Below are positions 23,751 through 35,650 of a DNA stretch of 64,000 nucleotides, piece by piece. Source of the DNA: Ottelia alismoides (lineage: Eukaryota; Streptophyta; Magnoliopsida; Alismatales; Hydrocharitaceae); NCBI GenBank assembly GCA_037367405.1, contig JAZKJV010003364.1:310001-374000 (forward strand), in the 5' to 3' direction. The notes below the pieces were generated by a model. That model had not been told where the DNA came from. It searched no databases and saw nothing but the letters and a program-made list of their open reading frames with translations. The translations under genes were made by a program, and so were the position numbers. Positions within the stretch are counted from its first letter, which is position 1, and every line of letters starts with the position of its first letter.

Positions 23751-25270
23751 ACATATGCATCACCCATAAAATTCTTTACCAACTGTATATATATACTTGT
23801 ATAAATTACTAACACTTAAGTTGCAAATCCCTTCACCTAATTCTTGTAAATAATTGACACACTCCCGTGTTAATATGTGTATCTTATCTACTAACCCTAA
23901 CCCTTATAAAAAAAGTACAAAAACCAAAAGTCTAAAAAATTTTGCATTAAAAAAATCTTTTTACATTTGCATCATTTTTTCAAAAATCCATAAAAAGTTC
24001 GAAATTAGAAAAATTGTCTCAAAAAAAGTTTTCCTCTCTTCTTTTCTCTTTGCATTATACATATTTTCTCATAATCGCATGAGCATTTTTCAGAGTAATG
24101 TTGACATTTAAACTAGTCTAGAATAAAATTGAGGAATGGAGCTTAGTTAAGACCTTAATCCACTTAATGTCAGAGGAACCTTATAGGATCTGAGTTTAGG
24201 ATTTTTCATGTCTTGAGACTTAATTCTTCAAGTCCACTAGGCTATGTCCACATATCATCTTGATTTGTCTAAATAGAGCACTTAACAACACACGCATGAC
24301 TCTCGTAGACAATGGCTTGACTTGCACACACACTTTACATGTTGCTCAACGCGGATGAGATGGTGAGGAGGCAGTTGACCTTGGCTTGGAGTAGCATACG
24401 AGGGTAGTACATCTAGGAGGAACCTCTCATCTTCCTCTAGGGAGGGTAGTGCATCCCAACCTGATCTAGTAGCATTAAGGTCTAAAGACAAGATGCTGTG
24501 GGATTGCAATAATGCTTCAAAAGAGGGATAGTCTACTAGATCAAGAGGAAAAACTCCTTATGTACATGTTGTATCTTGTATATATTTAGAAAAATAAAAA
24601 GAAAAAGAAAAAAATGTAGAATCTCCAAAAGTAGACATGCCTGATTGAAAAGTAAAATGCATGCCGAAGTTTATATACAAGTATAAAAAAAGAGAATAAG
24701 AGATTCAAAATCAAATTTTTGTAAGTTTGCAGCGGGAGACTTAGCTACACCGATCATGCATCCAAGGATAGGTTACTACACTAGTTACCGTCCATTCTTT
24801 TCTCCATCTCCTCTTCTTGAGCTGGTTGTACTTGAACTTATAAAGGAATATCCCCGCTCCTCGAGGAAAGAGTTGCCAGATCAGGGGACTAGAGTTACCT
24901 TGTTGAGGGAGGTTGTTTCATTGTCATTTCTGAAGTGGGGAGCCAAAATACACATACACCGTACAAGTACATATTCATAGTCACTAGAGTTTGTGTATGT
25001 AGACTTGTTATGACCTGACTAATTGAGGTGATCTGACCATAGAATAGTGGAACTTGAGGGTTGTTGAATCTTAAATCTGTTTCCTAATAAGGTTCCATAA
25101 AACTAATAATCCAAAGGTCTGACCGAGCACTATACTCCAATTTTATGAAGATAAGATTAAAAATCAACATTGGTCTAAGTTCTTTCCTTTTTATTTTCTA
25201 TATTTTTCTTTTCACTTATTTTCCAAATAAGTGTTTGCTAAGGGACTAGAAAAGGTAAAGTATAGGGGAA

Positions 25271-28200
25271 TGATGAATCCATCATTCATCGCCTTTATTC
25301 TTTTACTTTAGCTTCATTTCCTTAGTCAAATACCTGTAAATACCCACTAATTTCATGAAATTACCATTCAGCATGCATTAGTTAAATATGCATTTTTAAC
25401 ATTGTTTATATTCAAATAAAATAATAAATAAGAAGAGAAAAGGAGGATGTATTTATGAAATAAATGCAGACTGACCCGAACCTCGAGAGAAGGTCAAGAC
25501 TTGACCTGATCGACCATGAATAAAGTAGGGAGAAATAGGGTCTTTAATCCAAAAAAATGTAAATATTCTTTTTTTTTATTTTTGAATTTATTCTTTGTAT
25601 ATTTGTACAAAATTTACACGATTTTATTTGTGTATAAATTAACCTCAAATTAAATATTTTTCTAAATAGAAATTGTAAATAAAAATGTTTTGTAAATATA
25701 AAAAATAATTGCAAAGTAAAACCATGTATAGAGTAAAAGTATCCACACTCAGAAAAAGTTCTAAAGTAACAATTAAAAGATCAATTCCAGTTCTATACGA
25801 ACTCAAATTGAATCAAACTCACTTCCATTGTACTCTAAATTAAATTATCTTATAAATAGATGTGGTTTCATAATTTTTGGAGTTACAGTTTAAAAGTCAA
25901 TTTTCTGGGGTGGTTTTTGAAATTTGACCAGTTATTTATAGTATTTATTTTTGTACATATTATATTTTGAATAATTGTAAATATTGTTCACAGTAATTTA
26001 AAGTAAATAATTTGTTTACAAAAATGTATATAAATTTATTTCCTTATTTGTACATGTGTATAATGTACTATATGTGTATACTACTTGTATATGACTAATT
26101 TCCTTATATAAAAAAACCACCAAAAAATTAATGTCTAAGATTAATTAATTAAATTAATATAATTAGGAAATTTTTATATTATTTATTTAATTATTTGATT
26201 TCAAAACCTTCCATGTATATAAGATTTAATTTTATACCTTAAATAACCACCATTAAGGTGGCTAATTAATTTTTATAAATTAATTATTAATTATATTATT
26301 TAATTAGGATTGTTTTTTAATTTATTTATGTATTTTATTATTTAAATAACCACTAATTACCTTCCTTTTTTGTACATATTTTCCTTTTTTGGATATATTC
26401 ATCTTTTTATTGAGTTGTCATCCTTCATTTTTCTCTTGATCAATCTTTGGTGGAGAGGAGTCTGATCTCCAAGAGCTTCTTGTCATAGAAGGGTGCCCAG
26501 CCTCCGAGCCATCTGGTGACAGTGAGTCGGTCCTCGCAGAGGCCATCATGGCGTGTCTGATCCCAAGGTGAGATCCATTTTATTTTCTGTCATTCTTCTA
26601 GATTAATCTTAGATTTTAATTCACAGACATTTAGTTGTTAATTTTTAATCGTAGTTGTCATCATTTACGATTTCACATTTGATGTCCGATCCAACATCGA
26701 TTTCCATCACATTTTCTCGATCTCTCCATGTTCACATTCCACCTCACGCAAACACTCAACTCTGGTCATGCACTGTGACCGGAGACTCGGATCTATCTTC
26801 CATTTCGCCATATCCACATCCACTCAAATTTTTTCGTGTTCGAATTTTCTTGGATTGAGTCGTCGCACTCGTATCCTCATTTGTTTATGCAAAAAAATTT
26901 TAAAAATATTTCAAATGTTTTTATCTCTAACATTTGTGTTGTAGGAATAAAAAAATAAAAATAAAAATAATCATATATAGTTTCTCTTTCTAACATTTGT
27001 TTTGCAGGAAATTTAAAAAGATAAAAATATAAATAATTTATATATATAATATCTCTACAGTTTCTGTTTAAAAAAAGTTTTTTTCCTTTCTTCTAATTCT
27101 GTTACAAAAAATATATGTATAAATTTAAAAAAACAAAAAAATTTGGCAGCAGGCGATGCCACCCCCATCCACAAGCGACCACCCGCCACCCGTCCTACCT
27201 CCATCCCCCCAACGCGTAGCCGCCAGCCACGGATCTCCGCTGCCCGTCGCCACCTCAGCCCTCCTCCCCAGCCCCTGCAGTCGTCGCCACATCCGCCAGC
27301 AATCCAACTATCCTCCACCTTGAGCTCGTCACCCCCACGTGCCTGGAAAGGAGCACCCAGCACCGCTGTCACCCAGCGGGTGGCTCCTTCCCATCGAAGT
27401 CGTGCCACCACCACCCAGCGGCCGCACCATCAGTGTCGAGGACCACCTCCAGGCCCCGCACGAAGCATCACCATCGCATTAGGCCCTTTGCCTAAAGTCC
27501 ACCCGCTTTGCGCGCGCATGGAGAAGAAGGGGCGGCGGCGGCCTTGGCCCATTTCTCCCTCGGCTTTTGAAACAAAGGAACCCAGGAACCCTAAGGGGAG
27601 GGGATTTTTAAAATAAAACAAATTGGAAACAATTGGAAAGTTACCCCTGAAGGTTATCAAATTTGTAGAAATACCCCCGCCTTCAATCAGTCATGCGCTT
27701 TGCACGCCTTTAGTGGGTAATTTGCATTTTCCTCCGCTTTTAATTTTTGTTATATTTTATTGTAAAAATATTAAATATTGCATTTCAATCCTTCATATCC
27801 AGACATTTATTTTGTAGTTCTTTTCTCAAATAAATATTTTCCTCACTCTAATAATTTTACAAAAATTTATGTAGATTCCTATTGCGTGTCTCTTCATTGT
27901 CTAAAATTTCATCGTATTTTATTTTTATTTGATATTTTAAAAAATTCAAAAAAGAGTGTCATTTTCTCTGCCTAAATTTTGAAAAATCATTAAAATTCAA
28001 ATATTATCTGAAAAATCCAAAAAAAGTAGATTTCTTTTTCTATATTTTATTTTCTATCCACTTTTCACGCATTAATTATTTTCAAAAACCCAAAAAATTA
28101 TAAAATATCAAAAATCTTAGTTAAAGCATGAAAAATTCTAGAAAAATCCAAAAATTTTGAACTCGGGCCCTGATTATAGATATTTGTCTATATTTTAGCG

Positions 28201-28733
28201 CAAAAAAATCGAGGATTTTTGGGTATTAAAATATTTTTAAGCTGTAAATTACTTCAGGATGTGCACTATTTACCTTTTTTGCCACTGTTTGATTTTTATA
28301 AAATCACAAATTATCAGAAAAACTTGGAAAAATTACCAAAAATTATTTTAAAATTTATAAAACCAAAAAATATTTTCTTTGCAATTTTCTAGGCATTTTT
28401 AACTATTTTGAAAAAATACAAATAGAGTGTGGTTTGTGTATTTCTTTCCTTGTGCATGTTGTTCCTTATTTGAAAATTAAAAAATTGAAATATTAAAAAC
28501 CACTAAAAAAATTTTATCTTCGAAATTTGACTACTGAGTTCTTTAATCTTGCTCCTTGTGTTTGACCATGGTCTCTATACCAAGTAAATAAAAATAATGA
28601 AGATCGCTTACATTACATTTTCTTAATTTCATTGAGTGGTTTTATTTTTCTCATTGACCAAATTGATTGACTAGGGACAATAAATTCGTGATTTATTTTC
28701 CACCTTAGTCGATCGTGAATTTTCACGTCAACA
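25271..28733 (+). repeat. 3' LTR of element F (3463 bp)
   Basis: It starts TGATGAATCC after the polypurine tract and ends CACGTCAACA directly before the CAAAG duplication. It lacks the MITE found in the 5' LTR and keeps about 560 bp (27455-28020) that the 5' LTR lacks. The 157-codon open frame at 27143-27616 is proline-rich, not conserved in the 5' LTR, and not considered a gene. Confidence 0.88.
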
Positions 28734-28738
28734 CAAAG
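28734..28738. repeat. Right target-site duplication of element F (CAAAG)
   Basis: Exact copy of 15954-15958. Confidence 0.9.
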
Positions 28739-29708
28739 CCTGCACTGATTTTCAAAAAAATAGGAAAACCCCTTAGTTTGAAAGATTCTATGCACCTCAA
28801 ATTCATCTAGATATCTGATGTGTTTGATGCATGGGGCATTGATTTTATAAGTTCATTTCCTGATAGTTAGGGTTATGATACATCCTGCTTGTTGTAGACT
28901 ATATGAGTCGTTGGGTGGAAACTATCCTTGATCGATTCGTAGATAGTTGAACAGTCTTTAAACTTCTGAAAGATAATTTCATCTCGTGGGTTCGGGATCC
29001 TGAAGATCTTGATTTCAGACCAGGGTAGACACTTCATCAATAAAGAAGTTAAGAAATTGATGAAGGGGTACGACATCAATCATTGAGTCGCATCTCCTTA
29101 TCATCCTCAATCTAATGGCTTGGCAGAATTATCAAATAGAGAAATCAAAATGATCATGTAGAAACTTGTGAACCAGACAGAAAGAACTGGTCACAACTTC
29201 TGGACTTAATTCTATGGGCATATCGGGCTGCCTACAAGTCTCCCTCGGGTATGTCGTTCTACCATCTTGTTAATGGAAAGCTTGCCATCTGCCCATGGAA
29301 CTCATTCATAAATCACTTTGGGCAGTAAATATATGTAACCTCGACTCACAAAAAGGTGGTCAATAAAGAAAACTTGGAACTGAACAAGCTCCTAGAATTC
29401 TGAGACTACACGTATGACAACAGCCTGATATATAAAGAGAAGGTAAATTGCTAGCATGAAAAGAATATCCGAAGAAAGACCTTCGAATCAGGACAGAAAG
29501 TGTGGTTGTTCAACATGAAGTTAAATATATTCCTAGGCAAATTGAAAAACAAGTGGACAGGGACTTACAGATTCAGAACTGTGTGTGACAATGGAGGTAT
29601 TTTGATATCAGAGTTGTCACCTGATGCACAACTATTTATCATCAACATCCAGTTGCTGAAGCCATATTTAGATCACGACCATTTTCGATTATATTCAAGT
29701 CACATTTG
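28739..29708 (+). pseudogene. Ty3/gypsy pol part 2: integrase (element B)
   Basis: It continues the frame cut at 15958: ACTDFQKNRKTP is the end of the HHCC zinc-binding region. The catalytic core is spread over several frames: FDAWGIDFISSFPDS (first Asp), LLVVDYMSRWVETIL, ISDQGRHFINKEV (second Asp), SPYHPQSNGLAELSNREIK (Glu, about 29120), and LWAYRAAYKSPSGMSF. The C-terminal part is FESGQKVWLFNMKL, GKLKNKWTGTYRF and NIQLLKPYLDHD. At least four frameshifts and several TAG/TGA stops make it dead. It ends at the hairpin-rich 3' noncoding DNA. Confidence 0.85.
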
Positions 29709-29940
29709 ATGAAGATATCTTGGCAACAGCAGTCGGGCCAAACGATGCAAACAAAAATATCTTCGATTAAGTTTTCTTCTTTTCAATTCAGTTTTCCAAT
29801 TCTTTCATTCTTTTGTGTTGCACTCACACCATTCATTTGTGTTATACTTACGAAATGCTCCATCCTAAGTATGGGGGTGAGTGCATTCGGGTTATTCATT
29901 ATTCATTCTCTCACTTGTCTCCCCACTTTTCACATTCTAT

Positions 29941-29970
29941 CTATACTCAGGGATAATCTACCCTAAGTAG
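29941..29970 (+). repeat. Hairpin (CTATACTCAGGG / CCCTAAGTAG)
   Basis: Imperfect arms; element B's member of the family-wide hairpin series. Confidence 0.55.
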
Positions 29971-30028
29971 CACATTTGAGTTCGTAAAATTCTGATCCTT
30001 GATCATCCCCATTTTGTATAAATCTGTC

Positions 30029-30057
30029 ATACTTAGGAATATTTTGATCCTAAGTAT
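30029..30057 (+). repeat. Hairpin (ATACTTAGGA / TCCTAAGTAT)
   Basis: Perfect 10-bp arms at 30029-30038 and 30048-30057, followed by AGGGAGG. Confidence 0.75.
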
Positions 30058-31764
30058 AGGGAGGATGACCAACTTCTCATTCTTTATTTAGTCATTGTAG
30101 TATATACTTTCATATACTCGGCACAAGCGATGTTTTCCTTTTTCTCTTTGATCATTATGAGGACATAGCTCAAGTTAAGTATTATGGGATTGACATGATC
30201 GAGATACCCTTTGTTGATTTGTGTGAATGAAATGCGTAATAATAATGTATTAATTCGTTGTAGGTGGGTAATCAGAATCAATTAAGAAAATAACCACTTA
30301 ATTATTTAATTAATCGGAGTGGTTTTATGTTTATTTAGCCTGGGCAAGTCTCAGGGTCGAACTCAAGGAGGCAAAGGAATAACTAGCTTAATGTCAATCA
30401 AATTTCGTGTGAGGATTTAGAAGTGGATTTTTTTAGTATTTTGATGCAATTTTTGAATGCATATGCGGGCCAATTTTAAGGACTAGAAAATTAACACCAA
30501 TCAAACTATTTCTAAAATTATGAAACTTGCCATGATGGGAATAATGATGAAAATAAATGCACTTTAATTTTTTTGGAATTTTCTGATGTAATATGAATAT
30601 TTAATGAATTAATGAATGTAGATAGTGAGATTTTTAATAATTAATTATAATAAATATTAAATCTACATATTTTCATGAAATAAAATTATCTTAGATATAT
30701 CATTGGGTGATATATCTCAAAAAATCCTAAACTCTAAAAATGTTAAATTTAATACTTATTAAAAATGAATTATTGAGATACGTAAAATTTTTTTATTGAG
30801 CAAAATATGCAAGAAAAATTCAATTCTTTTTGGGAACAATGTAAAACACAATCAATTCTATTTTTCGTGAAATTTTTGGAATTTTTGGAATATGGTTAAT
30901 TAATTGTGAATTTCTAAGCACATATTGGGCAAAATATATAAATTTTCACAAAACAATTATTAATAATTAACCATAGAGCATAAAAATATCACAATCATAC
31001 CATAATGTACAGAATTAGTTGATAAACATCACACATTTTTTAAATAATAAAATGATGCAATAAAGAGGTTCGAAATGATAGAAGAATACAAGGGTATGTT
31101 TGTAATTACAATAATTACAATAAAATAGAAAAATGCAGAGAAAGAGGGACTAAAGTGGAATCACCAAGCCCTCTGAGGGTGAATTGCAAAATTTCCAGAG
31201 GGGCACGTGACGCGTACGTGCCCTCTAGGAAGATGGACCTGGACATGAATTGGTGAGACTTCGGGGTGCTCTTTGCAAAATCTCCACCCTACGTGAGTGT
31301 CACGTGAGGGTGGGGTCTTCTAGGATAAGGCAGATGGCGAGGGCCTCCCTTGAAGTTGCTCCCCCTCACGCATGTGGATCACGTGAGGGGACCTTGGACC
31401 TCAGTCCTAGCGAAAGGGGGTGGAGCTGGGCTTTTGGAGTGGAGTCATAGTCGGTGGCACGGTGGTTACCTCCTGGTCGATAACGGTGGTTGACGTCGGT
31501 GGGTGAGGCATTGTAGACGGTTGCAGGGCCTCCAGGTGATCATGATAAGGGTGACGCTGGAGTTTGTCGAGGAAGCTTGAAAGCGATGTCGGTGCAGACC
31601 TGGAGGTGGTGGAGCATGGAGTCGTGCTCCTTGAGGAGGTCGGTGGAGCGGAGCGGGAGGGGGAGGAGCTCCTGTTGCGATGGTGGCAGTGGAGTCGATG
31701 AAGAAGGTGGAAATGAAATGCAAAGGTAGAGTTGGTCACAGGGCAGAACCTCCTGGAGCAGAAG

Positions 31765-32203
31765 GTTGTACGTAGACTTGGCCAAAATACGGGCCGGGTC
31801 TACCCATGGGCCGGGCCGAATGGGCCGAGGTTAAAAAATCTTTGTCCAAAGCCTGCCCATGGGCCGGCCCATGGCCCATTTTGTTCTTTTTCAATTGATT
31901 TTTATTGGTAGTTAATACGTATAAATGATTTTATTAATACCAACTATATTTTATGTAACTAATATGCGTAGTTTACATGTTATTTGACATGTAAACTATT
32001 GAATTTTATTTAAAACTAGTGTCACAAATGAAAAACTTAAAGCGTATCGTATTAATGCATGTAATTTGGCATATATTTATATATTTTTCATTTTTTTGCA
32101 GGTCGGACTGGGCCAGCCCATGCTTAAATCTCGAAGCCCAAGCCCATCCCATGAGCGAGCGGGCAGGTGGGCCCCCAGCCTGTTGGCCAGGTCTAGTGGT
32201 ACG
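31765..32203. mobile_element. 423-bp hAT-type MITE (31773-32195) with 8-bp target duplication
   Basis: The termini are TAGACTTGGCCAA and, reverse-complemented, TAGACCTGGCCAA (12 of 13 match). The flanks GTTGTACG (31765-31772) and GTGGTACG (32196-32203) form an 8-bp duplication with one change. The uninterrupted site is visible in the other LTR at 45012-45019. The GC-rich ends repeat GGGCC/GGCCC motifs. The 8-bp duplication and TIR type fit the hAT superfamily. There is no transposase. Confidence 0.88.
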
Positions 32204-32594
32204 AGGTGCATTGATGGAGTTGAAGGGGGGTTTCGGCGTATGCGAGAGTGTGGGTGGTCGGGGTGGGTGACTCGAGCGGAGTAGTGCGAAGGGTTGGAGG
32301 AGCAGAGCTCCGATGGAGGTGGTACAAGCGGAAGAAGAATGAGGCGAAGATGGTAGAAGAAGCAGATGAATCTGGGGAGAAGGGGGTACCTTGGGATCGA
32401 ACTCAACGGTCGATGACGAGGTTGGAGCGGAGCAGACGCGGTAGGGTGTGGCATGTTGCGACAAGGCAGAGCGGCAGGGGGCATGGATCTCATCGGTTGG
32501 AGGTCGCTTGATGGAGGAACTGTCTCTTCCTTCTGCAGGGCTCCTCCTATGATTGATGATAGGTGGATGGATTGAAGAGGTCGACAGCGTGAGG

Positions 32595-32601
32595 CTTTAT
32601 A
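32595..32601 (-). promoter_or_regulatory. Putative TATA box (TATAAAG) of C's 3' LTR
   Basis: TATAAAG on the minus strand, conserved at 45409-45415 in the other LTR, just downstream of the G-box cluster in the direction of transcription. Confidence 0.55.
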
Positions 32602-32861
32602 GCAGAGGAGGAGGGCGGTGGAGATTGAATAATGGAGGTGACGAGGGAGTAATTGATCAGCGATGAGGTTTGATTGAGGACCGAACCATGGAGAATATTG
32701 GAGATTGGGATTCGATTGGAGTGGTGGCGACGCAAATATGGAAAGGGTATTAGGGAGGATTGGAGATGGGCGATAGCAGCGGTGGAGGGCGTGATTCGTG
32801 GAGGAGGCGGCGGTTGGCCAGAAGGGGTAAGTGGGGGAGGAGGAGGAGGACATGTGCTGGG

Positions 32862-32981
32862 CACGTGCGGTGGAGGCACGTGACCAGCACGTGCATCTTT
32901 TATTTATTTAATTTTTGATAAATAACAAAATATAAATGCAAAAATTGAATGACACCTGGCAGCTCCAGGAGCTGCCACGTG
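32862..32981 (-). promoter_or_regulatory. G-box (CACGTG) cluster upstream of the TATA box
   Basis: CACGTG occurs at 32862, 32877, 32888 and 32976, about 260-390 bp upstream of the TATA box on the minus strand. All four are kept in the other LTR (45664, 45675, 45701, 45790). Three more lie downstream of the TATA box (31204, 31301, 31380). CACGTG is the core site of plant bZIP and bHLH factors. The function is inferred. Confidence 0.55.
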
Positions 32982-32983
32982 TC
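32951..32983. repeat. Near-perfect palindrome with 16-bp arms
   Basis: GACACCTGGCAGCTCC pairs with GGAGCTGCCACGTGTC with one mismatch and a 1-base centre. The other LTR has a more decayed copy (about 45764-45797). It contains one of the G-boxes. Confidence 0.8.
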
Positions 32984-35411
32984 AGCTCCAAAAAATTCCA
33001 AAAATAAAAGATAAATATAGATAGGAAAGAAATAGCAAACATCCTCGGATCAAAAAAGTTTCTTCATGAAATTTGCTCATCTCGATGAGATCTACAACTT
33101 TCATGAGGATACCAAAACTAAAATAGATCATTTGCACAAAGTGATATTTGTTGGTTACTCTACGTACATAGAACACCTTGATTTTTGGGTTATCTAATTT
33201 TTTGTAATTTTGAATTAAGATAAAAATCGAATAAAAATATAATAATATCAAAGATAAATATTTAAATATTAATCTAATTTTTTTTTGGATTTTTAAAACT
33301 AGGAAAAAAAGAAATAAAATAAAGTACGAAAAAGGCAACTTTTGTACATATTGTTAGTGAACACTTGGACTCTGTCAATTTCTTTGATTTCGGTCTTATT
33401 TTAGATTTGGATTTTTATGCATTTTAATAAAGCTTTAGTCAAAGAAGATAAATTAAAAAGAATAAATTAAAAAGAGTTAAATATGTACATAAAATAATAG
33501 GTCAAAATCGGGTAAAATATACAATGTACAAAAGAGGCCCAAAACCCAACTTTCACATATGAGCTCTGATTCACTTGAACTTGGTCTTGTTTGAAGGTAA
33601 CTGAATGTCCATTATTTCAAAAGTGAGAAGAATTAAATCGGACTTGGTATGGGGAAGATATCAGTGTTGTAGTCTGGAAATTCTGGAATTAGGGTTTGGG
33701 TTTATTTGTTAATTATTTCTGTTAGTGATTTTTTTGTATTTTTTTATTTACACATAATGGAGGTGGTTTCATGTGATTTGGAGTTAGCATGGATTAATTA
33801 AAAATCAAGGAAATTAGCTTATTTTACAAGTCATTTGGGCTGAGATTATTGGCTTCTTATTTTATGCAATTATGCATGATAAAATACAATTATTATTTAC
33901 AAATGCATGAATTCTAAATATGCAGAATAATTGATAAAATGCAGATGAATTTTGGGGAACTGAGCTTAATTAATCACTTTAGAGTGGTGAATCACTGATT
34001 CATCAACCCCCTATACTTAAACCATGCTTGTCCCCGAGCAAAGAATGAATGAGGTGAAATGAGATTGGGTTGCATACCAAGACCATGAACAAAATGTGAA
34101 AATTGATATCGACCCAACCTTTGAATTATTAGTTTGGAAGAACTCCTACAAGAATTAGGGTTTTAAAAACAACCAAGTTCTACACATCATTGCCACAGTT
34201 TTGGCTCAGGAGTCATCTTAGATAAATCCTCTTCCCAAAGGATACCACATGAACATTGAACAATTGACTCATGTGTGTGAAAGGTTTTAGCTCTTACCAT
34301 CAAGAATGTCAAAGTACATGTAAACCTCTCCTCCAATAACCCCATCCTCGGGGAGTCAGGTATTTCCTTCCAAGGTATGTTGTGATGTGTTCACAATCGA
34401 AGAGAGGGAGAAATTAGAAGAAGGGGAAAAGAACTGGAGGATGTCCAGTATAGTCACCTCTCCTTGTGAAGCTGGCCAGTTTGGCTAAGTCTCCACCAAG
34501 ATCTGCATGTTTTCTTGAAGCTTGGACATTTTTCGTCAAATATTTATTTGGTAGTTGGCTTCTTTTTGTTTGGATTTTTGGTAGCTCTACGTGGATCTTG
34601 TTGTGCCCCTACAGATATGGAATCTTTTTTTCGTACATGTTTTGGGATCTTAGAAAAAATTTTGCCCAGTCGTTCATCCCTTTTCGAAGCTTTATTTCAA
34701 CCCGTACTTCGGTTTTTAGATGTTCATGCTACCAGAAAATAAATCACACAGTCTTCCAACACCTCGTTTGAGTTGAGATCAGTGCATAGTGTAAGAGTAC
34801 AAATTAATTCTCTATTGAAGCAACCAGGTTGGACACTAAGAGTCAAATTCTGCACATTGTCATGTGGAACTCAAAGAATTAAGTTAAAGATCTGAAGCTT
34901 CTAGAATCCTCTTTCTCGGTGAAGTTCCTCTGAAAATTACGTGGATTAAGGTCAAGTCAAGATAACTCTCGATTTCTGCTCATAACTCGATTCAGACCCA
35001 AGGGCTTTTCACAGATGCATGAAGTGCAAATGTATGGAATAAATACAATTTTTGTTTATGAGATTTTTAACTCAAGAATTTTTGTTTGGTTGATTTTTTG
35101 TTTTCTTGTAAATGCAAGGTTTTTTTCCTAAAATAAGAAGCCAATTTTTTTTCAAAACATACGTTACACACGCACTGTTAGTTGCACAAAACACAAAGGT
35201 AGTTAGTTTTTTTTAAGTTAGTTACCCACCTCGTAAAAAAGAATATAGACTTACGTTACGAGCTATGGGTAAAATATATGCAGAGTATATACCCCCCTCA
35301 TACTTAGAGAGTGTTATGTCCTCATAGCATAAGAAACGCAAAGAAGACATAGCTTGGGCTAAGGGTAAGAGAGAGGAAAAGAAAAAATAAAAACAGAAGT
35401 CAGACCACCCC

Positions 35412-35442
35412 CTATACTTAGGTGTGGATGGTCTAAGTATAG
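35412..35442 (-). repeat. Hairpin (CTATACTTAG / CTAAGTATAG)
   Basis: Perfect 10-bp arms at 35412-35421 and 35433-35442. Confidence 0.7.
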
Positions 35443-35511
35443 AAGAAGAATGAAAATGAGGTGGTCAAGGATGTGAGGAGGGTATATACAATGGACATCA
35501 GGTCCCCCTAT

Positions 35512-35535
35512 ACTTAGGCTCTAGTCAGCCTAAGT
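35512..35535 (-). repeat. Hairpin (ACTTAGGCT / AGCCTAAGT)
   Basis: Perfect 9-bp arms at 35512-35520 and 35527-35535. Confidence 0.7.
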
Positions 35536-35650
35536 GTTGGAGAAGGGACAGGGGTTCGATGAAATCTGGAGAATATACAAGGAGAATGTCCATTTAGAAA
35601 CGTGTAAAGAATAAAGATGATCTATACAGCTTGTGTCTGACTGCTTCTCT

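Larger units (their letters stand above)
22705..25270 (+). other. 3' noncoding region of element F
   Basis: About 2.5 kb, homologous to the region after pol in elements A and B: hairpins with purine tracts (22901-23240), an AT-rich degenerate repeat (23400-23750), a conserved block (24110-25240) and a polypurine tract (AAAGTATAGGGG, 25256-25267) before the LTR. The ORFs in it are short and lack recognisable motifs. Confidence 0.7.
15959..28733 (+). mobile_element. Element F: complete pol-less LTR retrotransposon (12.8 kb) nested in element B
   Basis: Both LTRs (15959-19340 and 25271-28733), a PBS (19344-19361), a leader, a gag-like ORF (20792-22704), a long 3' noncoding region and a polypurine tract are present in canonical order, flanked by a perfect 5-bp duplication CAAAG. 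No protease, RT, RNase H or integrase motif was seen in the 5.9-kb interior. Its leader and 3' noncoding DNA are homologous to those of the pol-bearing elements A, B and C, so it probably relied on their enzymes. The layout fits the described class of non-autonomous elements that keep only gag. Confidence 0.9.
29709..30190 (+). other. 3' noncoding region of element B, first part
   Basis: It holds two hairpins (29941-29970 and 30029-30057) and purine tracts like those in A and F. It is interrupted by element C inside the 'aagtatagggg' tract; the matching continuation starts at 46822. Confidence 0.65.
30191..34005 (-). repeat. 3' LTR of element C (3.8 kb)
   Basis: Read on the minus strand it starts TGATGAATCAGTG at 34005 after a polypurine tract and ends at about 30191. 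It matches 43415-46821 throughout, apart from a 423-bp hAT-type insertion (31773-32195). The GC-rich middle (31140-32890) contains long open frames that I regard as compositional. Confidence 0.85.
34006..35650 (-). other. 3' noncoding region and polypurine tract of element C
   Basis: The polypurine tract (minus-strand GTATAGGGGGT, 34006-34016) abuts the LTR. The rest is noncoding and homologous in reverse to the 3' regions of A, B and F, including hairpins at 35412-35442 and 35512-35535. Confidence 0.7.

Noticed and set aside
23455..24111. Several Phe/Lys/Asn-rich ORFs on both strands
   Set aside because: They are products of the AT-rich degenerate repeat, overlap on opposite strands and lack motifs.
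27143..27616. 157-codon proline/arginine-rich ORF in F's 3' LTR
   Set aside because: It is not preserved in the 5' LTR, shows no domain, and lies in the GC-rich LTR block.
32077..32853. 258-codon open frame on the minus strand in C's 3' LTR
   Set aside because: It spans the TATA box and runs into the hAT-type insertion. It is Pro/Ser/Leu-rich in GC-rich DNA, and the other LTR has it broken into two frames. Best explained by composition.
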